Below are positions 17,195 to 25,586 of a stretch of DNA of 64,000 nt, piece by piece. Under the pieces are notes generated by a model that was given only the letters and a program-made list of their open reading frames with translations, had not been told where the DNA came from and ran no database searches. Numbering within the stretch: position 1 is the first letter of the stretch; every line of letters begins with the position of its first letter. The stretch spans positions 478,674 through 542,673 of the forward strand of contig JASSUG010000002.1 of assembly GCA_031963465.1 (NCBI GenBank). Reading direction: 5' to 3'. The DNA comes from Mycoavidus cysteinexigens_B. Lineage in GTDB: Bacteria; Pseudomonadota; Gammaproteobacteria; Burkholderiales; Burkholderiaceae. The translations under genes were made by a program, and so were the position numbers.

Positions 17195-18109
17195 ATGGGC
17201 GGCCACTCACATGCTCATCATGGTCCCGCTGCCAGCTACGGACGGGCCTTCGCGCTCTCGATTGGGCTCAATCTGGCGATTGTCTTAAGCCAACTCATTT
17301 ACGGCTGGCTAGCGAATTCAACCGCGCTGATCGCAGATGCGGGCCACAATTTCTCCGATGTGCTTGGGCTGGCATTAGCCTGGGGCGCCATCTGGCTAGC
17401 TAAAAAACGGCCAGATTCACGTTACACCTTCGGGCTGCGCGGCGCATCCATTTTAGCGGCGCTAGCAAATGCAACGCTCCTACTATGTGCATCGGCTTGG
17501 ATTGTATGGGAAGCAGCGCATCGCTTGCTGAACCCAGCCCCGGTTGCCGGAGCGACGGTATTTATTGTGGCGACTGTAGGCGTTGTGATTAACGGTTTTT
17601 CTGCCTGGCTATTCAGGGCGGGGAGCCGCAGCGACCTGAATATCCGTAGTGCCTTTTTACATATGATTGGCGATGCAGGCATCTCGGCTGCAGTTGCCGT
17701 GAGTGGGCTGATCATTTTGTGGACAGGCTGGCACTGGGTTGATCCGGCACTCTCCATCACCGTTGTGCTACTCATCGTCTATAGCACGTGGGGCTTGCTG
17801 CGCGCTTCGGTACAGCTGGCGCTTGGTGCAGTACCCGCTGGCGTCGATATCCTGCGCATTGAACGCTACCTGGCCAGGCTACCGGGTGTGGTCAGCGTAG
17901 GCGATTTACACGTATGGGCACTCTCAACGACTGAAAATGCATTAACTGTCCACTTGACCATGCCAACTGGACACCCTGGCGATGATTTCCTGAGTGACGT
18001 GGCAAAAACGCTTGCTCATGATTACGCAATCCATCACACTACGATCCAAATTAACTTAGATAACGCGATGCGCCTTTGTGCATTGACGTCGCCTGAGTCG
18101 ACGCCATAG
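17195..18109 (+). CDS. Cation diffusion facilitator, CzcD/ZitB type
   Basis: Inner-membrane metal/proton antiporter (304 aa) that exports Zn2+, Co2+ or similar cations. The N-terminus is His-rich (MGGHSHAHHG). Six hydrophobic segments are visible. The metal site motifs are LIADAGHNFSDVLGLALAW in TM2 and FLHMIGDAGISAAVAVSGL in TM5, each with the HxxxD pattern. The C-terminal cytoplasmic domain (LPGVVSVGDLHVWALSTTEN) is the dimerisation and regulatory module. AGGGGAG lies 5 bases before the ATG. The metal preference cannot be decided here. Confidence 0.92.
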   Translation: MGGHSHAHHGPAASYGRAFALSIGLNLAIVLSQLIYGWLANSTALIADAGHNFSDVLGLALAWGAIWLAKKRPDSRYTFGLRGASILAALANATLLLCASAWIVWEAAHRLLNPAPVAGATVFIVATVGVVINGFSAWLFRAGSRSDLNIRSAFLHMIGDAGISAAVAVSGLIILWTGWHWVDPALSITVVLLIVYSTWGLLRASVQLALGAVPAGVDILRIERYLARLPGVVSVGDLHVWALSTTENALTVHLTMPTGHPGDDFLSDVAKTLAHDYAIHHTTIQINLDNAMRLCALTSPESTP

Positions 18110-18147
18110 TGCAAGGTTAGAACTCTCTTGATATAGCAAAATACCCT

Positions 18148-18423
18148 ATGAAAAAGCAAATTTCCTATATTGCACCGGGCCAAGCTGCAAAAGCTTTGAT
18201 CCTGATTTACTTGACCTTCTCGGTACCGATAGTCTTATTGGGTGTGGTCGTCGCTTACATGCGCTATGGCGTATTTGAAATCAGTACGCTCCTGAGCGCA
18301 CTGTTAATCAATGCTGCCGTGGGTTTTGTGCTCTTATGGCTCGCCTGCCAAATCTATAACTGGGTATCCTCATATGTTGGCGGCATTGAGATCACGCTGG
18401 ATGACATCTCTGAAGGCCCTTAA
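18148..18423 (+). CDS. Small two-helix membrane protein, unknown
   Basis: A 91-aa protein I do not recognise. Two hydrophobic segments are clear: ALILIYLTFSVPIVLLGVVV (about residues 16-35) and a second one around residues 47-70 ending in WLACQIYNWV. The C-terminus is acidic (EITLDDISEG). It follows the cation exporter by 38 bp on the same strand and is convergent with rmuC. The Shine-Dalgarno is weak. The regular hydrophobic pattern and placement make it a plausible gene. Confidence 0.6.
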   Translation: MKKQISYIAPGQAAKALILIYLTFSVPIVLLGVVVAYMRYGVFEISTLLSALLINAAVGFVLLWLACQIYNWVSSYVGGIEITLDDISEGP

Positions 18424-18537
18424 GGTCAGCAACCAGCACCCTAGGCGCTTAAAAGCCCCGGCATTGAGCGTATTTGCGGGCATTCTGCTAAAGCTTAAAC
18501 CCTAAGCTTGCACCGCTAACCGCATCAGTGCCTAAGC

Positions 18538-19998
18538 TTACTCAGTGTCCATCAACAACTGAGCCGCAGACTCGCTCGGTAGCGCCTCAACCGTGCGTAG
18601 CTGTTTATGCATAACGCGGGTACGGGTTTCAGCCGCCTCAATTGAACGCGTGACCGTTTCTAATTGTGACTTCGTCTTTGCCAACACTTCGCCAAACTTC
18701 ATAAATTCAGTTTTCACGGCCCCCAGCACTCGCCACACCTCGCTCGAACGCTTTTCTATGGCCAATGTACGAAACCCCATTTGCAGGCTGTTCAGTAATG
18801 CCGTCAAGGTAGTAGGCCCCGCAACCGTGATCCGATAATCGCGCTGTAAAGCATCGCTTAACCCCGGACGGCGTAGCACTTCCGCGTAGAGTCCTTCTGT
18901 CGGCAGAAATAGTATGCCAAAATCAGTGGTATGCGGAGGCGCCAGGTATTTTTGCGCAATCGTTCGCGCCGCTTGCCGCACGCATACATCCAATGCACGC
19001 GACGCTTCTTCAAGTGCCAGCGGATCTGCGAGTTCTTGAGCATCGATTAAACGCTCATAATCGGCACGAGGAAATTTTGCATCAATCGGCAACCAGACCG
19101 GCGTAGTCAGACCGCTCGCATCCACTGCGTTATCGTAACGGCCAGGCAAGCGTAGCGCAAACTCCACGTGCTCACTGCTGCCCGGCACCGTGACCACATT
19201 CTTAGCATATTGATCAGGAGTTAAGACCTGCTCAAGCAATGCGCCAAGCTGCACTTCCCCCCAGGTACCGCGTGTTTTCACATTGGTCAGAACTTTTTTC
19301 AGATCGCCAACGCCAGTCGCCAGCGTTTGCATTTCACCCAGCCCGCGATACACTTGTTCAAGCTGTTCGCCAACCAGCTTGAACGACTCACCTAACCGCT
19401 GCTCAAGGGTAGCGTGTAATTTTTCATCAACCACATGACGCATTTCATCAAGCTTTAACGCGTTGTTTGTTTCGATATCTTTTAATTTTTGCTCAAGCGT
19501 GGCGCGCATTTCGGTGATGCGGCGGCTATTTTCTTCAGAGAGTTGTGACAACTGCTGATTAAGCGTATCGCTAAAGCGTTTAAGGGCGATGCCTTGTTCT
19601 TCGCGCGCCTGCTGGGCCTGTTGCTGCACACTGTGCCGTATGGCTTCAAGCTGAGTGGTATTGCCAGCGGTCAGCTTTGCGAGCTGTTGCCCAAAAGAAT
19701 CGATTTGATTGTTTTGCAAGGTAGCAATACTGGTCAACTGGGCAGACAAACTTTGCTGGAATTGCGCAAGTCCCGTACTTGACTCTACGCGCGTCATGCG
19801 TGCAGTTTCAGTCACATCACTACGTAATTCGCGCTCAAGGCACTCACTTGCATGGGATTGTGCATTATGTATATCGTCCAATCGTGTGCGCAATGCGCTC
19901 AACTGAGCACGTATGCTGCTCCGCATAAAAAGCATCAGCACAACGATCAGCACGAGGGCGAATCCTATACCAGCACTCACAAACATTAATATTGGCAT
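18538..19998 (-). CDS. rmuC: DNA recombination protein RmuC
   Basis: A 486-aa RmuC-family protein, a predicted nuclease-fold protein that limits inverted-repeat recombination. It starts with a membrane anchor (LMFVSAGIGFALVLIVVLML, about residues 4-23). A long coiled coil rich in Gln, Glu and Leu runs to about residue 230. The conserved domain follows, with LKKVLTNVKTRGTWGEVQLG, PIDAKFPRADYERLID and GILFLPTEGLYAEVLR. It runs convergent to the small membrane-protein gene and lies 39 bp downstream of the permease gene on the same strand. Confidence 0.93.
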   Translation of the reverse strand: MPILMFVSAGIGFALVLIVVLMLFMRSSIRAQLSALRTRLDDIHNAQSHASECLERELRSDVTETARMTRVESSTGLAQFQQSLSAQLTSIATLQNNQIDSFGQQLAKLTAGNTTQLEAIRHSVQQQAQQAREEQGIALKRFSDTLNQQLSQLSEENSRRITEMRATLEQKLKDIETNNALKLDEMRHVVDEKLHATLEQRLGESFKLVGEQLEQVYRGLGEMQTLATGVGDLKKVLTNVKTRGTWGEVQLGALLEQVLTPDQYAKNVVTVPGSSEHVEFALRLPGRYDNAVDASGLTTPVWLPIDAKFPRADYERLIDAQELADPLALEEASRALDVCVRQAARTIAQKYLAPPHTTDFGILFLPTEGLYAEVLRRPGLSDALQRDYRITVAGPTTLTALLNSLQMGFRTLAIEKRSSEVWRVLGAVKTEFMKFGEVLAKTKSQLETVTRSIEAAETRTRVMHKQLRTVEALPSESAAQLLMDTE

Positions 19999-20037
19999 AG
20001 AGAAATATTGACCTGCATAAAGTGAAGGTTGATCGTT

Positions 20038-21399
20038 TCAACAGAAAAAAAGTAACGTCGTTAGAACAAAAATGGGCGTCAGCACAGCGCCTGACCAAAC
20101 CATATAACCTAAAAAGCTTGGCATACGCACGCCAGATGATTGGGCGATTGATTTGATCATAAAGTTTGGGGCATTGCCAATATAGGTATACGCCCCCATA
20201 AAAACTGCGCCGGCGGAAATGGCCGCCAAGGTTGAGGCCCCTTCTTGCATCAGATGAGCGGCGTCGCCGCCGGCCGTATTAAATAGCACCAAGTAAGTCG
20301 GTGCATTATCAAGAAAAGACGACAGCAGCCCGGTAGCCCAAAAGTACATTGCATGAATAGCCTGTCCCTGCTCATCATTGACCAGCCGCGTGACAAAACC
20401 AAATGCGCCCGTCTGACCCGCGCGCAAAATCGCAATCACCGGTGCAATCGTCACAAATATGCTCGCAAAAAGTTTTGCGACTTCCGTAATAGGCGTCCAC
20501 ACAAAGGCATTACCCGTGCGTGCTGACTTTGGGGTATAGCGCAAAGAAGCTAAAATCACCATCAGCAAAAGTGCATCACGCAATAGATTTTGTAATGCAA
20601 CCGGCGTACCCAAGAGGTTAAAAGTGATACCAGGCTTCCAAACACCGCTCATGAATACCAGCCCAAGCACAAACGCCAGCAATATAAAATTAATTTTGCC
20701 GTCGATTGAAAGCGAAGCTGAATCAGGTGTTGGGTCCAGAAAAAGCGAGCGCTCTTCTTCACGCTGATAGAAGTAATACCGCTCAAGCAAGTAGAACAAC
20801 CCCAACAATAAGAGGGTGACAAACAACATGGGTTTAATCAGATGGACCGTCGTCCAAAAAAACCCGACACCATTCAGAAAACCAAGGAACAGTGGCGGAT
20901 CACCAAGCGGCGTGAGCGAGCCTCCCACATTAGCGACCAGGAATATAAAAAATATGACAATGTGCGCAACATGCCGGCGATTATCGTTAGCGCGCAGCAA
21001 GGGGCGAATCAACAGCATCGCGGCCCCAGTAGTGCCCATAATGCTAGCCAGCGCGGTACCAAGCGCCAGTAGCGCTGTATTCATCCGCGGTGAGCCGTGT
21101 AAATTACCCCGCACGCAAATACCACCCGCCACCGTATAAAGGGTTGCTAGCAAGATAATAAAAGGTATATATTCAGCAACCAGGGCATGCACGACACTCT
21201 GACTGGCCGCGCGTACGCCAAATATAGCTGCATAAGGCACCATAAACGCCAGTGTCCAAAATGCCGAAACTTTACCAAAATGCCGGTGCCAAAAAGCGGG
21301 AGTGAGGAGTGGCAAAAATGCAATCGACAAGAGCATACCGGCAAACGGTATGCTCCACTCACCAGACAATACGGATGCAGAAGATGAAATATCAATCAT
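20038..21399 (-). CDS. Ion transporter superfamily permease (CitMHS_2/NhaD-like)
   Basis: A 453-aa inner-membrane protein with about 12 hydrophobic segments, of the family usually labelled 'sodium:proton antiporter' or 'putative citrate transport' in Burkholderiales. Telling blocks are IMGTTGAAMLLIRPLLRAND, FLVANVGGSLTPLGDPPLFLGF (the SLTPLGDPPL motif of the ArsB/NhaD/CitM superfamily) and FLDNAPTYLVLFNTAGGDA near the C-terminus. Substrate and coupling ion are not certain from sequence. It diverges from fdxA across a 164-bp gap. Confidence 0.85.
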   Translation of the reverse strand: MIDISSSASVLSGEWSIPFAGMLLSIAFLPLLTPAFWHRHFGKVSAFWTLAFMVPYAAIFGVRAASQSVVHALVAEYIPFIILLATLYTVAGGICVRGNLHGSPRMNTALLALGTALASIMGTTGAAMLLIRPLLRANDNRRHVAHIVIFFIFLVANVGGSLTPLGDPPLFLGFLNGVGFFWTTVHLIKPMLFVTLLLLGLFYLLERYYFYQREEERSLFLDPTPDSASLSIDGKINFILLAFVLGLVFMSGVWKPGITFNLLGTPVALQNLLRDALLLMVILASLRYTPKSARTGNAFVWTPITEVAKLFASIFVTIAPVIAILRAGQTGAFGFVTRLVNDEQGQAIHAMYFWATGLLSSFLDNAPTYLVLFNTAGGDAAHLMQEGASTLAAISAGAVFMGAYTYIGNAPNFMIKSIAQSSGVRMPSFLGYMVWSGAVLTPIFVLTTLLFFC

Positions 21400-21563
21400 A
21401 TTTTACGGTGAAAAATCTGCTCATAGCTTAACCACACTAAAACAAAGATTATACTGGTGTGTTTTGCCAATCTGCTAAGATTGAGCGCGGACCCATAAAT
21501 TTTAGCCATTGTGTTGATTGAATAGCTTTAAGACATTATGCTTTTTGCAAGGAGATAAGCTGC

Positions 21564-21887
21564 ATGACTCATGTAGTAACTGAAAATTGTATCAAATGCC
21601 GCTATACCGATTGCGTTGATGTGTGTCCGGTCGATTGCTTCCGTGAGGGACCTAATTTTCTTGTGATCGATCCTGAAGAATGCATTGATTGCGCAGTATG
21701 TGTTGCTGAGTGCCCTGCCAACGCAATTTACGCAGAAGAAGATGTGCCTGAGGAACAGCAGAAATTCATAGAGCTGAATGCAGAACTCGTTAAGCACTGG
21801 CCAAGCATTACCAAAACAAAAGCCCCGCTGCCCGATGCGGATGATTGGAAAGATAAACCCAATAAATTGGACTTGCTCGAGCGATAA
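21564..21887 (+). CDS. fdxA: 7Fe ferredoxin
   Basis: A 107-aa ferredoxin carrying one 3Fe-4S and one 4Fe-4S cluster. The N-terminal ENCIKCRYTDCVDVCPVDCF and the second set ECIDCAVCVAECPANAI provide the cluster cysteines, and the C-terminal extension (KHWPSITKTKAPLPDADDWK) is typical of the FdxA family. It transfers electrons in the cytoplasm; the partner is unknown. AAGGAG precedes the ATG by about 8 bases. In Burkholderia fdxA commonly lies beside a tRNA-Asn gene, as it does here. Confidence 0.96.
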   Translation: MTHVVTENCIKCRYTDCVDVCPVDCFREGPNFLVIDPEECIDCAVCVAECPANAIYAEEDVPEEQQKFIELNAELVKHWPSITKTKAPLPDADDWKDKPNKLDLLER

Positions 21888-21998
21888 AACGTGCAACCAA
21901 AGTAGATAAGTGGCGTTGCACTTCGCTCATAGTCATTATGTAACGTCATAAATTAGGCTAAGGTTGAAACTTATTGCACTTAAATTGCAGGGTTTTAG

Positions 21999-22027
21999 TT
22001 GACAATTTTTGAACCCATCAATAGAAT
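21999..22027 (+). promoter_or_regulatory. Sigma-70 promoter of tRNA-Asn
   Basis: TTGACA at 21999-22004, a 17-base spacer, then TAGAAT at 22022-22027. The -35 is a consensus match and the -10 differs at one position. The tRNA starts 15 bases after the -10 box. Confidence 0.75.
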
Positions 22028-22041
22028 AGCGGGTTCTTTAT

Positions 22042-22117
22042 TCCTCGATAGCTCAGTCGGTAGAGCGACGGACTGTTAATCCGCAGGTCCCAGGTTCGAG
22101 CCCTGGTCGAGGAGCCA
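22042..22117 (+). tRNA. tRNA-Asn (GTT)
   Basis: A 76-nt tRNA with encoded CCA. The acceptor stem TCCTCGA (22042-22048) pairs with TCGAGGA (22107-22113), followed by G and CCA. The anticodon loop is CTGTTAA with GTT at 22075-22077. The T arm is CCAGGTTCGAGCCCTGG. The D arm has AGCTCAGTCGGTAGAGC. It marks the left edge of the accessory region. Confidence 0.97.
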
Positions 22118-22124
22118 AATTCTA

Positions 22125-22156
22125 AAAGGCTTACAGCGATGTAGGCCTTTTTTATT
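22125..22156 (+). terminator. Rho-independent terminator after tRNA-Asn
   Basis: AAAGGCTTACA at 22125-22135 pairs with TGTAGGCCTTT at 22140-22150 (one G-T pair) around a GCGA loop, followed by a T-rich run. Confidence 0.8.
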
Positions 22157-22229
22157 TGTTCCGCAAAACAAGGGTTGTTCCGCAATTCGTGTTATTTGCA
22201 TCAATTTTCGACTTGGATTTGTTCCGCAA
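22156..22229 (+). repeat. Three direct copies of TTGTTCCGCAA beside tRNA-Asn
   Basis: Exact 11-bp copies at 22156-22166, 22175-22185 and 22219-22229. They lie right after the tRNA terminator, in the 376-bp gap 22118-22493 that otherwise has no gene. The place and spacing suit binding sites of an integrase or excisionase of a lost element, but no integrase gene remains and I found no second copy of the tRNA 3' end in the window. Confidence 0.6.
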
Positions 22230-22425
22230 AAAATGGGTTATTTGGTCGGACTAACCAGTTTTCCTTTGCGGTACCGGACATATCGTTGAGTCATTTTTCG
22301 TCGAAATGACTGCGGTGATCTTTGGCCACCGTTATAGCGAACTGTTGTTTTATTTAGTAAGCACCATCCAATATGATGCTATGCTATTTCATACTAAAAA
22401 TTTCCCTTAATTACCATTCAAAATC

Positions 22426-22438
22426 GAACATACTGTTC
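22426..22438. promoter_or_regulatory. Candidate operator upstream of the unknown two-gene cassette
   Basis: GAACA, spacer TAC, TGTTC form a perfect 13-bp palindrome 55 bases before the chosen start of the first gene. It could be an operator. It resembles the GAAC-N4-GTTC SOS box of Gram-positive bacteria more than the proteobacterial LexA box, and its regulator is unknown. Confidence 0.3.
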
Positions 22439-22493
22439 TGCTGACCAAATGCTAGAACGGGTGGTCAACTCGTGGAAAAAACAGGAACGACCA

Positions 22494-22937
22494 ATGGCCA
22501 ATGACATGCTTAGCCAAGTTGATGCGGATATACTGTTGCAAATGAGCAAAGTAGCAGTTAATCAAGATATAGTGCATTTCCCTGATCTAGGTGGTCGCAT
22601 CCAGATAGCGCTGGTTTCCCGTGATAAACGTGAACGTTTCTCGCTCGACGTCAACCGTAAGCGCATCGCTTTGACCACCACTTACCAGACTCGCGGGCGG
22701 CAGGTCATTGTGTTGGCACGGCTCGATTTTTCCGCACCGCATCGTAATCCAGACGGCAGCGAGGTCGGCGTGCCACATTTGCATTACTACCGGGAGGGCT
22801 TCGGTGATAAATGGGCAATGGAGCTCCCAGAGGGTTTGCTCACCAACCCTGAGAATGCGTGGCAGGTGCTGCACGATTTCATGAGTTACTGCCACGTCGA
22901 AGAAACGCCTAACATTGTGCCGGGACTATTTACATGA
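22494..22937 (+). CDS. Uncharacterised protein (DUF6978-like), first gene of a coupled pair
   Basis: A 147-aa soluble protein that I place only tentatively in the DUF6978-type family. Visible are VHFPDLGGRIQIALVSRDKR, then FSLDVNRKRIALTTTYQTR, a basic beta-rich segment, and HLHYYREGFGDKWAMELPEG. The likely start is the ATG at 22494, preceded by AGGA with good spacing; an upstream ATG at 22449 would add 15 residues. Its stop overlaps the next start (ATGA), so the two proteins are probably made together. Located between tRNA-Asn and an IS relic, the pair looks like horizontally acquired cargo. A toxin-antitoxin or defence role is possible but not shown. Confidence 0.75.
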   Translation: MANDMLSQVDADILLQMSKVAVNQDIVHFPDLGGRIQIALVSRDKRERFSLDVNRKRIALTTTYQTRGRQVIVLARLDFSAPHRNPDGSEVGVPHLHYYREGFGDKWAMELPEGLLTNPENAWQVLHDFMSYCHVEETPNIVPGLFT

Positions 22938-23695
22938 AACCCACAGATGATCTGATTAGTCGTTATTACGAGTGGCTGAAAAACCATACCGCCTGGCGCG
23001 AGATTAATGGTTGGGTCGAAATCACCACCCCCTATCTGGATCGCCACAACGACTACATTCAAATCTATTTAAGTCAGCAAGGCAACGAATGGGTGCTAAC
23101 TGATGACGGCTATACGCTAGCCGACTTGGCGCAATCAGGTTGTGATATCGACACGCCACGTCGCAAGGCTTTGCTACAAACCACACTAAATGGTTTCGGG
23201 GTGCAGCAGGTGTCGGAGTCTTTAGAGGTCAGGGCTAGTAAGGATAACTTCGCGCCACGCAAACACGATCTCGTTCAGGCGATCCTCGCAGTGAATGACT
23301 TATTTTATATTGCCCGAGCTAATGTCGAGAGCTTCTTCTTCGAAGATGTGGCATTGTGGTTGGACAAATCCGATGTGCGTTACACGCCGCGACTGAATTT
23401 CCTCGGCCACAGTCACTATAGCCACCAATTCGATTTTGTCGTTCCCAAATCCAGGAATGCGCCAGAACGCATTCTCCGCGTGATCAACAACCCGAACAAG
23501 GACAACGCCCAAAGCGCAGTTTTCGCTTGGGTGGATACCAAGGATGCTCGGCCGTCTAATTCCCTCGCTTTTGCGGTCCTAAATGACAGCAACCGAAAAA
23601 TCAGTAATGCTGTAGAAGATGCATTTCGCAGTTATGGCATCACCCCGATAGAGTGGTCAAAACGCGAAGAGTTTGTGGGGATCTTGGCTGCTTAG
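22934..23695 (+). CDS. DUF1828/DUF1829 domain protein, second gene of the pair
   Basis: A 253-aa protein. The N-terminal half (YIQIYLSQQGNEWVLTDDGY, then TLADLAQSGCDIDTPRRK) fits DUF1828, and the C-terminal half (RTLNFLGHSHYSHQFDF-like segment with PKSRNAPERILRVINNPNKD) fits DUF1829. Proteins with this pair are frequent in phage and island DNA of many bacteria, but no activity is known to me. The start overlaps the upstream gene by four bases. The cassette ends about 50 bp before an IS481 relic on the other strand. Confidence 0.75.
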   Translation: MKPTDDLISRYYEWLKNHTAWREINGWVEITTPYLDRHNDYIQIYLSQQGNEWVLTDDGYTLADLAQSGCDIDTPRRKALLQTTLNGFGVQQVSESLEVRASKDNFAPRKHDLVQAILAVNDLFYIARANVESFFFEDVALWLDKSDVRYTPRLNFLGHSHYSHQFDFVVPKSRNAPERILRVINNPNKDNAQSAVFAWVDTKDARPSNSLAFAVLNDSNRKISNAVEDAFRSYGITPIEWSKREEFVGILAA

Positions 23696-23744
23696 AAAGA
23701 TATGTAAATGATTTGTCAAAGCCAATAACTACAGCCCTCAAATA

Positions 23745-24259
23745 ACGTGTCCTGGCTGCCGAGATAACCCGGATGAGCTGTTTCGATCTCACCATGGACT
23801 ACGTCCGTCGCCCTGCTTCTTCTCAAGCGCAACCACCTGTGCTTCTGTCAAAACCCCGCCGGTTGCGGCAACGTGCTTCTCCAGTGCTGAAAGGCACTTT
23901 TTAAACGACTCTAAATCGCGCCGTAGCCAAATTGACCGCACTCCCGATGGGGAAACAAAAATACCCCGCTTACGCAGTTCGTTAGAGGTTCGGACTTGGC
24001 CAAAAGCCGGCTGTTCCAAAGCAAATTCAGCTACCGCTATTTCGGTGGCTTCTTCAACACGATTTCTAAGATTGGGCTTTCTGCGATTGGCATCGATCAG
24101 CGCATCCACTCCGCCTGTTTCTACCGCCGTTTGATACCGATAAAATGTGTCGCGGGAAAATCCCTTCACCTTACAGGCACGAGACACGTTACCAAGTTCT
24201 ATTGCCAAATTGAGCAGGCCGACCTTGTGTTTGATGATATTTTGATGAACACTATGCAT
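23745..24259 (-). pseudogene. IS481-type transposase, truncated and frameshifted
   Basis: The minus strand encodes the helix-turn-helix N-terminus of an IS481-family transposase: LAIELGNVSRACKVKGFSRD, then TFYRYQTAVETGGVDALID and RTSNELRKRGIFVSPSGVRS. The first frame ends in DGRSPW-stop at 23789. Reading one base shifted, the sequence continues EIETAHPGYLGSQDT, the conserved block holding the first catalytic Asp, then homology stops near 23745. The rest of the DDE domain is missing. The start is supported by CAGGAG upstream of the ATG at 24259. The element is inactive. The 199 bp between 24260 and 24458 hold only its leader and unrecognised sequence. Confidence 0.85.
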
Positions 24260-24458
24260 GGGGTTACTCCTGGGCGCTCGCGCTGGTTTAATAAAGATTC
24301 ACACCTCTATCAAACCGGATAACCCCACCATTTGGCAAGGCCTTACTGTACGATCAAGTCGAAACTACTACAGAGTCAGTAATTTAACCAAATACGAGCA
24401 ATGCTCGCGACGGAGCATCAAAGGTCATGAATACAACCCAAATAAGTTAAGCGTTGAG

Positions 24459-25586
24459 TCAACTTAGCATCCACTGATTAAAGCGTTCGATAATCAAGCT
24501 ATGCTTATCCATCCAGTACGAACCATCATTAAACAGGCCTTTTTTTAGATTATCTGGGTACGTTGCAAGTAGCTTTAGACACTCGGAATCAATATCGTTT
24601 TTTTTCAAAATACTTGGTTCTAACGCGGCAGGTTGAGTTGGTGCAATTCCGTAGGGGATAAGGCGTGCTTGCCGCTCTGGGGCTGTAGCAAATTGGATAA
24701 ATTGACGGCAAGCATCAGCGTTAGGCGTTCCCTTTAAAATAGTCCAATTATCATATGCATAAATGTGTTGATCCCAAGAGAATGCAACGGGTGCGCCCGC
24801 TTCCATAGCAGATATCGCCGAGGTGGAGAAAGCGGGGATCATATGTACTTCTCCGGTTTTTAATAGATGTTCAGCCTGCGGGGCATTTTGCCACCAGATA
24901 GAGACATGTGACTTGATTCTATCTAGGCTACGAAATGCACGGTTAATTGTGTCAGCGCAAGAATATACTTCGCTCGGAGCTACACCATCAGCCATCAACG
25001 CTTCTTCAATAGTATCGAACGGGATTTGACGTAGACCGCGTAGGCCAGGAAATTTCTCTACATTCCAAAAATCCCCCCACGTTCTCGGCATAGAACGTCC
25101 CTTAAAAACATCTGTCCGATACGCAAGTACTGTAGAGTAAACGTTCATCCCAACACCGCATGCGGATAAAGCCTGCGGCATAATGGTTTTTACAACGTTA
25201 TCATTCTCGAGTTTATGCGGTTCCAGGTATCCTAACTGACTAAGGATTGGCACTGCTCGACTGCCTAAACACGCCATGTCCCAATGATATGTCCCTGTAT
25301 TGACCATCGTTTTAATTTCCGCGATAGGCTCCACATTTGACGGAATGCCCGTTACTTTAATACCGGTTTCTTTTGTAAATGGCTCAAAAAGTATTTTGGT
25401 ATAAGCGATGTGGCTTTTCCCGCCCGAAGTGCGGATAACAATTTCTTGATTTTTTGGAGTGATGAGTTTTTGGGTCATTTTTCGAGAAGTCGTAATGAAT
25501 GGAATAGAAGCGGCTGTTATCCCTACCGCCGCTACTGCCTTAATCAGGTTACGGCGGTTATTGTTAAGCTTACTTTGATCGTCCAT
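24459..25586 (-). CDS. Tat-exported periplasmic solute-binding protein (copy 2)
   Basis: A 375-aa paralogue of the binding protein at 1883-2968. The signal has RRNLIK at residues 11-16 and a hydrophobic stretch (AVAAVGITAASIPF), again Tat-like. Shared blocks with copy 1 include LFEPFTKETGIKV, YSTVLAYRTDVFKGR, IPFDTIEEALMADG and SWDQHIYAYDNWTILKGTPN. It begins directly after the stop of the LysR gene (TAA then ATG), so both are on one transcript. The divergently transcribed CCS transporter completes a module equivalent to the first one. No ABC permease or ATPase gene is near. Confidence 0.82.
   Translation of the reverse strand: MDDQSKLNNNRRNLIKAVAAVGITAASIPFITTSRKMTQKLITPKNQEIVIRTSGGKSHIAYTKILFEPFTKETGIKVTGIPSNVEPIAEIKTMVNTGTYHWDMACLGSRAVPILSQLGYLEPHKLENDNVVKTIMPQALSACGVGMNVYSTVLAYRTDVFKGRSMPRTWGDFWNVEKFPGLRGLRQIPFDTIEEALMADGVAPSEVYSCADTINRAFRSLDRIKSHVSIWWQNAPQAEHLLKTGEVHMIPAFSTSAISAMEAGAPVAFSWDQHIYAYDNWTILKGTPNADACRQFIQFATAPERQARLIPYGIAPTQPAALEPSILKKNDIDSECLKLLATYPDNLKKGLFNDGSYWMDKHSLIIERFNQWMLS

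Noticed and set aside
23789..24259. Stand-alone helix-turn-helix regulator
   Set aside because: The next reading frame continues into the IS481 catalytic block, showing it is a transposase fragment.
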